From DBFJGL01 sp048394785 (GTDB lineage Bacteria > Bacillota > Clostridia > Christensenellales > CAG-917): DNA of 9,442 nucleotides. Each line of letters begins with the position of its first letter. Positions within the stretch are counted from its first letter, which is position 1. The position numbers and the translations under genes are program-made. The stretch is taken from NCBI GenBank assembly GCA_048394785.1, contig DBFJGL010000020.1, positions 1-9,442 of the forward strand, read 5' to 3'. Below, piece by piece: positions 4,827 through 9,442 of the stretch. Under the pieces are notes generated by a model that was not told the origin of the DNA, made no database searches, and saw only the letters and a list, made by a program, of their open reading frames with translations.

Positions 4827-6439
4827 CGTTGCTCAGGGGCGATTGGTTTTTTGTCGTGCTCATAATCATCGACAGTATGTTTATGGCGCGTCCGTATATA
4901 TACGCCATACAGCAGGATAATTACAGATTGGGCACGCTGTTCAAAACAAAGCGAATAGCGTATGTTTTTTTAATCGATTTGCTTGCCGTGGCGGTATTTT
5001 CGCTGATATGGACGCTGTTTTATTTTTTGCAGTCGCGCGAATTCTGGGGGTTTGCCACGGCGATGTTCTTTTTCATAACGGAATTCGCCCTTTACTTTAT
5101 GGAAGATTTACCCGATAAGAAAAAACCTCTCAGATATACAAAAAGGGCGGTTCGCGGTATGGTTGCCGCTACTGTATGCGGCGCCGCGGCGGAGACGTTG
5201 CTGCTCGCTTACGTAAACGGCTTAATCGGGACGGAAGTGCAGAGCGAGCTGTATATGCGTTATTTGATATTCTTCGCATACCCCTTTATTTTCCCCGTCG
5301 TATTCATTGCGGCGATTTCGGCGGTTAACGTATTCGAGAGGCTCAACAACTCCCGTTACGAGCGCAGAACGAGGCAACTTTTATCCGAAAATCCCGAACT
5401 CATAAAAATTGCGGTTACGGGAAGCTATGCAAAGACGTCCGTGAAGAACGCGTTATATGAGATGCTGAAACGAAAATACGAAGTGGTTGCTACTCCCGAG
5501 AGCTACAACACTCCGATGGGCATATCCAAAGCCGCAAAGCTTATAGACGTGTCGACGGAGATATTCATTGCCGAAATGGGCGCGCGGCGAAAAGGCGATA
5601 TAAAGAAACTTATGGAAATCGTAAACCCGACGCACAGCGTGCTTACAGGGTTGAACGTACAGCACCTTGAAACTTTCGGCTCGGAGGAAAACATCGTAAG
5701 AGAGAAAGCAAAGGTTATAACGATGTTGAAAGGCGACGGATTTGCCATAGCGAACGACCGCGCGCGCGATAAACTCGAAGGTGCGCTGTCGCAATCAAAG
5801 AGAGCGCGGCAGCCGATTTACGTGGGCGAACGCGACGGAAGCGATATAAAAATCGCCGATATTGCCGTGTGCGAGAGCGGAAGCGTGTTTAAGCTCGAAA
5901 TAGAAGGGGACGTATTCGACGTATATACTCCGTTGCTCGGCGCGCATAACATAGAAAATATAGCGGTTGCGGCGGCAGCGGCGTTCTGTTTGGGAGTGAG
6001 TATTCCTGATATACTTGCGGCGGCGGCAACGCTCGAACCCGTGCCGCACAGAATGCAACTTATAGACGGCGGCGGCATAAGGATAATTGACGACACTTTC
6101 AACTCCAACCCCGACGGCGCGAAGTGCGCGCTCGACGTACTCGCTATGTTTTCGGGGCGCAAGGTAATCGTTACGCCGGGGCTTGTGGAACTCGGGAGCG
6201 CGGAATACGAGCAGAACTATAAGCTCGGAGAGGAAATTGCGGCTGTTTGCGACGCGGTTATGCTGATAGGCGCAAAGCGTACCGAAGCAATCCGCCGCGC
6301 GCTGAAACAGTCGGGCTTTGAAGGGAGCGTGACGATTTATCGGTCTTTGAAAGAGGCGGAGGAGGCTTTTTCAAGTATGCTTCACGTCGGCGACGCGCTG
6401 TTGCTTCTCAACGATTTGCCCGACTGCTATGACGAATAA
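4823..6439 (+). CDS. murF: Membrane-anchored MurF-like Mur ligase
   Basis: This 538-residue protein has about five hydrophobic segments in its first 172 residues (roughly 8-22, 46-69, 74-93, 111-131, 145-170), followed by Mur ligase central and C-terminal domains. The nucleotide loop is TGSYAKTS (199-206). Then come ESYNTPMGIS (226-235), EMGARRKGDI (251-260), GAHNIENIAVAAAA (373-386), PHRMQLIDG (408-416) and the MurF-type DDTFNSNPDGAKCAL (423-437). MurF joins D-Ala-D-Ala to the UDP-MurNAc tripeptide using ATP. Two oddities stand out. The soluble N-terminal domain that binds the UDP-MurNAc peptide in ordinary MurF (about 450 aa) is not visible and membrane helices take its place. The P-loop also has Ala203 where Gly is usual. 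The nearby Ddl supports MurF function, but a related amide ligase acting at the membrane is possible. The start ATG at 4823 has GGGAGGG upstream and overlaps the hydrolase stop. Confidence 0.85.
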   Translation: MTLLRGDWFFVVLIIIDSMFMARPYIYAIQQDNYRLGTLFKTKRIAYVFLIDLLAVAVFSLIWTLFYFLQSREFWGFATAMFFFITEFALYFMEDLPDKKKPLRYTKRAVRGMVAATVCGAAAETLLLAYVNGLIGTEVQSELYMRYLIFFAYPFIFPVVFIAAISAVNVFERLNNSRYERRTRQLLSENPELIKIAVTGSYAKTSVKNALYEMLKRKYEVVATPESYNTPMGISKAAKLIDVSTEIFIAEMGARRKGDIKKLMEIVNPTHSVLTGLNVQHLETFGSEENIVREKAKVITMLKGDGFAIANDRARDKLEGALSQSKRARQPIYVGERDGSDIKIADIAVCESGSVFKLEIEGDVFDVYTPLLGAHNIENIAVAAAAAFCLGVSIPDILAAAATLEPVPHRMQLIDGGGIRIIDDTFNSNPDGAKCALDVLAMFSGRKVIVTPGLVELGSAEYEQNYKLGEEIAAVCDAVMLIGAKRTEAIRRALKQSGFEGSVTIYRSLKEAEEAFSSMLHVGDALLLLNDLPDCYDE

Positions 6440-6627
6440 GCGACGTCGCGGGCGTACGGTTTGAGGTCGACAACGGTAAAGGCAGTCTGTTGCGGCGTTT
6501 TGTATAAACCGCGGAAGTGCGGCGCAGGCGTGCGCTGTGATTTGGCAGGTTAGACGGGCTCGGGCGGATAAAGCCGTCGGGGCGGTGTTTTCAAACAATA
6601 TACAGTGTTTTAAGATGGGAGGGTATT
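6440..6627. other. 188-bp gap between murF-like gene and ddl
   Basis: I see no convincing gene here. Three GC-rich hairpins are possible: CCGC/GCGG near 6509-6522, GCGCA/TGCGC (6522-6526/6531-6535, GGCG loop) and GACGGGCT/AGCCGTC (6553-6560/6572-6578, one bulged G). None is followed directly by a T run, so no clear terminator is present. I also find no promoter with both boxes. The gap is unusually long for this otherwise overlapping operon and may be a leader, an RNA-processing site or the remnant of a lost gene. Confidence 0.45.
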
Positions 6628-7752
6628 ATGAGAAAAAAAATCGCGCTTATATTCGGCGGCAGGTCGCTTGAAAGCGATATATCCGTTATCACGGCAATGC
6701 AGGTGCTGAACAACATCGACAAATCGCGCTTCAACGTTATCCCCGTGTTTATGCATGAGGGCGATTTTTTCGTGAAAGGTGTGGACGATTTGAAAGCGTT
6801 TTCTCCGTTCAATCCCGCCGAACACACCAAGGTTACGCTTTATAAAGGCAGTTTTTATACCGTAAAGAGGTTTACGCTCGGCAAATATTTCAAGCCCGAC
6901 GCGGCCTTTATATGCTGTCACGGCGGAGAGGGCGAAAACGGTACTTTGCAGGCTCTGCTGGAATATAACGGCATTGCCCACACCTCGCCCGGAGTGCTTG
7001 CGTCCTCCGTCGGTATGGATAAAGCGTATTCCAAGGGGCTTTTCGAAAGTATGCTGTTGAACACCGTAGGGCACGAGGTAATTCTCACCGAGGAATTTTT
7101 GGAGGACGCGGATAAAATCATCTTTCATCTCGAAAGCTTTCTCGATTATCCGCTCATAGTCAAGCCTGCGGCGCAGGGGAGCAGTATAGGCATTGCTGTG
7201 GCAAACAACCGCGCCGAACTCGAATACGCGCTGAGGGTGGCGTCGGAGTTTGACAGCAAATTGTTGATAGAGCAGAAGCTCACGGACTTTGTGGAGGTCA
7301 ACTGCGCGGCGTTTAACGACGGGGGAGATATTGTCGTGTCGGAAACGGAGCAGCCCGTGACGCTCAACGATTTTCTCACATTCGACGATAAATATTCCGA
7401 CAACGGAAAGCTGAGCGGCGGCGGTCACGTTATGCCCGCTCGCATAGGCGCGCTCGACGTAATCGTGAAAGCCAATACCGAGCGCATTTACAGAGAACTC
7501 GACTTAAACGGCGTCGTGCGTATGGATTACCTCGTGGATAATACGCGAAGTAAAGTGTATATAAACGAGATTAACACAGTGCCGGGGTCGATGGCGTTCT
7601 ATCTGTTCGAACCGTTGGGGATAGACTTTACGCAGCTTATAGGCAAACTCATCGACGGCGCGTTTGAATATAAACGCCGTCACGACGTGAAACACGTCTA
7701 CAAAACAAAGGTTTTGCAAAACTTCAAAGGCGGCGGCAAACTCCGTAAATAA
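6628..7752 (+). CDS. ddl: D-alanine--D-alanine ligase
   Basis: This is a 374-residue ATP-grasp enzyme that joins two D-alanines to supply MurF with D-Ala-D-Ala in the cytoplasm. Family blocks are in order: IALIFGGRSLESDIS (5-19), CHGGEGENGTLQALLEYNGI (97-116), GVLASSVGMDK (122-132), PLIVKPAAQGSSIGI (175-189), VEVNCAAF (222-229), VMPARI (268-273), VRMDYLVD (297-304) and YINEINTVPG (311-320). Lys255-Tyr256 in DDKYSDNG match the omega-loop Lys-Tyr pair of D-Ala-D-Ala enzymes and not the His seen in vancomycin-resistance D-Ala-D-Lac ligases. The region after NTVPG reads SMAFYLFEPLG, unlike the Escherichia coli type. ATG at 6628 has GGGAGGG 4 nt upstream. A strong terminator follows the gene, so it is the last gene of this plus-strand group, either co-transcribed with murF or separately. 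Confidence 0.95.
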   Translation: MRKKIALIFGGRSLESDISVITAMQVLNNIDKSRFNVIPVFMHEGDFFVKGVDDLKAFSPFNPAEHTKVTLYKGSFYTVKRFTLGKYFKPDAAFICCHGGEGENGTLQALLEYNGIAHTSPGVLASSVGMDKAYSKGLFESMLLNTVGHEVILTEEFLEDADKIIFHLESFLDYPLIVKPAAQGSSIGIAVANNRAELEYALRVASEFDSKLLIEQKLTDFVEVNCAAFNDGGDIVVSETEQPVTLNDFLTFDDKYSDNGKLSGGGHVMPARIGALDVIVKANTERIYRELDLNGVVRMDYLVDNTRSKVYINEINTVPGSMAFYLFEPLGIDFTQLIGKLIDGAFEYKRRHDVKHVYKTKVLQNFKGGGKLRK

Positions 7753-7812
7753 GTACTGCTTGAAAGAGAAAAGTTATACGGCGAAAAATTATATTAGATT
7801 GTAAATTGAAAA

Positions 7813-7834
7813 CCGCGAAAGCATAAAAGCGCGG
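7813..7834 (+). other. Weak hairpin after ddl
   Basis: CCGCG (7813-7817) pairs with CGCGG (7830-7834) around a 12-nt A-rich loop. No T run follows. It lies in the A/T-rich 3' tail of ddl, before the main terminator, and may be chance. Confidence 0.3.
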
Positions 7835-7857
7835 AATAAGGTCAAATAAACCATATG

Positions 7858-7884
7858 AAAACCCCTCCGAACAGAGGGGTTTTT
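7858..7884. terminator. Two-way rho-independent terminator between ddl and the YegP-repeat gene
   Basis: CCCCTC (7862-7867) pairs perfectly with GAGGGG (7874-7879) around the loop CGAACA. Flanking AAAA (7858-7861) and TTTT (7880-7883) extend the stem to ten pairs and supply a U tract on both strands. It lies between the stops of two converging genes and should end both transcripts. Confidence 0.93.
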
Positions 7885-7932
7885 CTCCACACAGGTTGGT
7901 GAGTGCGGTTTGTTTCGGGTTTGCGCTTTCGC

Positions 7933-9384
7933 TTACCAGAGATTGTCGTTTCTTACGACGTCCGCGCCCTTGGCCGCTCTCGCAATCGCTTCTATGCCTT
8001 TCTTTGCGGCTTCCTTGGAGAGATAACCGTCGTTGGTGGTGGCTACGATATTTCCGTTCGACGCGCACAGTCTGAGGCGGATTTCGCCCTTCTTATCCGC
8101 AAAAATCTGCCACTTCGGATATTTTTGTTCTTCCCACTTTTTGAGCGTCTGGTCTTCTATGGCGGCAACTGCGGCGTTGTTCATAACGCTGTTTATGCCC
8201 GTTTTGCAGGTCGCGAGAGAGGTGTAAGGTTCCGCTCCGATTGCGACGACGCGATGGTTGTATGAATACAGCTTATATACAAAATTACCTTTGTCCGTCT
8301 TTTTGATGACGAACTTGCCGTGCGGATTGTTCTCGTCGCCTGCGATGATAACTTTCTCGCCGTCGTCGGCTTTCTTTGTCGCGGGTTTTGCAGTAGTTTC
8401 CGCTTTCGGCTCTGCCTTAACCGTCGTTTTGGCGGCAGGTTTTTCGGCTGTTTTTGCAGCAGCGGCTTTCTTCGGCTTTTCCTCGGTTGCTTTTGCGGTT
8501 TTGGTGTTTTCTTTTGACACAGTGCTTCCCTCCGTTTGTACTTTATTCTTTTGCGCCTTGGTTTTCTTCGGCGTTTCGGTCGCGCTTTCGCTTGCCGCCG
8601 CTTTTTTCGCCGCGGGCTTCTTTACGGGCTTGACTTCCGTTTCTTCCTCGGTTTTTTCTGCGGCTTCCGTCTTTTTGGGTTTAATTACCGCAGTTGCCCA
8701 CACGTTTTCTTCGGCAGCCGATTTTTTCTTTGGCTTTTCGGTTTTGGGTTTTGCTTCCGTCTTTTTCTTTGCAGGTGCGGTTTCGGTGCCGAAATCGGCA
8801 AAAGTTATTTTACTGCTTTCCGCTTCCAATTCGGATATGGACATAACTGTCTTTTCTGCGGGTGCTTTAGCGGCGTCTTCTTCGGCGGCAGGGGTGTTTA
8901 TGACCTCGTCTGCCGTATTGATTTGCGATGTTTCTTCGTCGGTTATCGCAGGTTCTTTTGCTTCCGCGGTATCGTATGCAGCGACTTCTTCCGTCTGAAC
9001 GGCGGCTTCCGCTTCCGCAACGGATTTTTCGTCGACGAGCGTATTCGTTTCCGTCTGATTTTGCGTTTCGGCGTTTTGCTCCGGTTCGGTTTCTCCTGCG
9101 GATTGCGCTTCTTCGGCTTCGTCGTCGGATTCGGTTTCGACGGCTTCCGTAAAGGCGTCGCGTGCCTGTTCTTCCGATACTGCGACGGCGTCTTCTTTGA
9201 CGGCTTCCTCAGCCGCTTCGGTTTCTTCGTTTTGAACGGGGGAAACTTCTTCGGGTTGCGCCGTATCTTCAACGGGTGCATCGCCGAGTTTGACGAGCAC
9301 GCCCACGGGTGCAAATTCGTCGTCTTCAACTATCTCGCTTTCGAGAAACACGATTTCCTCAACGGTATTTTTGTTTTCAGCCAT
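7933..9384 (-). CDS. Low-complexity acidic/Lys-Ala-rich protein with two C-terminal YegP (DUF1508) repeats
   Basis: This 483-residue protein starts at the ATG at 9384, because GGAGG lies 5 nt upstream; a TTG at 9405 would start inside that leader. Residues about 1-175 are very acidic and rich in Glu, Ala and Thr. Residues about 200-340 are a Lys/Ala/Pro-rich stretch with repeats like KKPAAKKAAA and EKPKKAAAAKTAEKPAAK, similar in style to histone-H1-like bacterial tails. The C-terminus has two related units: GKFVIKKTDKGNFVYKLYSY ... TSLATCKTGINSV (about 356-400) and KWQIFADKKGEIRLRLCAS ... SKEAAKKGIEAI (about 424-467). The pattern 'strand, Gly, strand, N-G/H, I-A, then S-K-x-x-x-x-x-G-I' matches the small YegP/DUF1508 fold, which usually occurs in tandem. 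Its function is unknown. There is no signal peptide or membrane segment, so it is presumably cytoplasmic, with a flexible bipolar-charge linker. Its neighbours face the other way and give no functional clue. Confidence 0.88.
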   Translation of the reverse strand: MAENKNTVEEIVFLESEIVEDDEFAPVGVLVKLGDAPVEDTAQPEEVSPVQNEETEAAEEAVKEDAVAVSEEQARDAFTEAVETESDDEAEEAQSAGETEPEQNAETQNQTETNTLVDEKSVAEAEAAVQTEEVAAYDTAEAKEPAITDEETSQINTADEVINTPAAEEDAAKAPAEKTVMSISELEAESSKITFADFGTETAPAKKKTEAKPKTEKPKKKSAAEENVWATAVIKPKKTEAAEKTEEETEVKPVKKPAAKKAAASESATETPKKTKAQKNKVQTEGSTVSKENTKTAKATEEKPKKAAAAKTAEKPAAKTTVKAEPKAETTAKPATKKADDGEKVIIAGDENNPHGKFVIKKTDKGNFVYKLYSYNHRVVAIGAEPYTSLATCKTGINSVMNNAAVAAIEDQTLKKWEEQKYPKWQIFADKKGEIRLRLCASNGNIVATTNDGYLSKEAAKKGIEAIARAAKGADVVRNDNLW

Positions 9385-9389
9385 AAGAA

Positions 9390-9394
9390 CCTCC
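9390..9394 (-). promoter_or_regulatory. RBS deciding the start of the YegP-repeat gene
   Basis: On the minus strand GGAGG (9394-9390) lies 5 nt before the ATG at 9384. It falls inside the region that a TTG start at 9405 would translate, so the shorter protein is preferred. Confidence 0.8.
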
Positions 9395-9442
9395 GCGCCC
9401 GACAAAGCGAGCGTATTACATAATCCATATTTATATTAACAC

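Noticed and set aside
6628..7752. Vancomycin-resistance type D-Ala-D-Lac ligase
   Set aside because: The omega-loop Lys255-Tyr256 pair is that of D-Ala-D-Ala enzymes, and no vanH or vanX gene is nearby.
9385..9405. TTG at 9405 as the start of the YegP-repeat protein
   Set aside because: The extension would translate through the strong GGAGG of the ATG at 9384.
8258..9423. Long plus-strand open frames opposite the YegP-repeat gene
   Set aside because: They are Phe/Cys/Arg-rich or Ala/Ser/Val-rich shadows created by the biased codons of the low-complexity minus-strand gene. They have no RBS and no recognisable domain.

Overview
The window looks like a chromosomal segment of a Gram-positive, Clostridia-like bacterium (Bacillota). 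The reasons are the strong AGGAGG-type ribosome binding sites, an FMN riboswitch in front of an ECF-type riboflavin transporter, the tightly overlapping tsaE-tsaB-rimI order, and a membrane-anchored MurF-like ligase next to a D-Ala-D-Ala ligase. An uncultured gut Clostridia of the Christensenellales type would fit, but that placement is inference. No plasmid, phage or transposase gene is visible.

Layout. Positions 1-375 hold the end of an unrecognised plus-strand gene. It converges on a small minus-strand gene (589-930) across a long two-way terminator hairpin (498-542). Positions 931-1767 carry no convincing gene. They hold a cluster of imperfect palindromic repeats: three hairpin copies of about 95-110 bp, with the copies 142-143 bp apart, plus decayed fragments. 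Open reading frames there are artefacts of the repeat.

A promoter (1768-1796) and an FMN riboswitch (about 1800-1915) then lead a compact plus-strand operon. Its genes are a riboflavin transporter RibU fused in frame to the t6A-synthesis ATPase TsaE, then tsaB, rimI, a TTG-started alpha/beta hydrolase, and a membrane-anchored Mur ligase. Every junction from 1958 to 6439 is an overlap or a gap of at most 8 nt. After a 188-bp gap comes D-alanine--D-alanine ligase (6628-7752). A two-way terminator (7858-7884) separates it from a convergent minus-strand gene (7933-9384), whose protein has a long acidic stretch, a Lys/Ala-rich stretch and two YegP-like (DUF1508) repeats.

How the genes relate. TsaE and TsaB are parts of the machine that makes N6-threonylcarbamoyladenosine on ANN-decoding tRNAs; TsaD and TsaC are not in the window. 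MurF and Ddl both act on the D-Ala-D-Ala end of the peptidoglycan stem peptide. The most unusual point is that TsaE is part of the RibU polypeptide, so as drawn its synthesis falls under an FMN-sensing riboswitch. Other points worth checking are the replacement of the usual MurF substrate-binding domain by membrane helices, its altered P-loop, and the architecture of the YegP-repeat protein.
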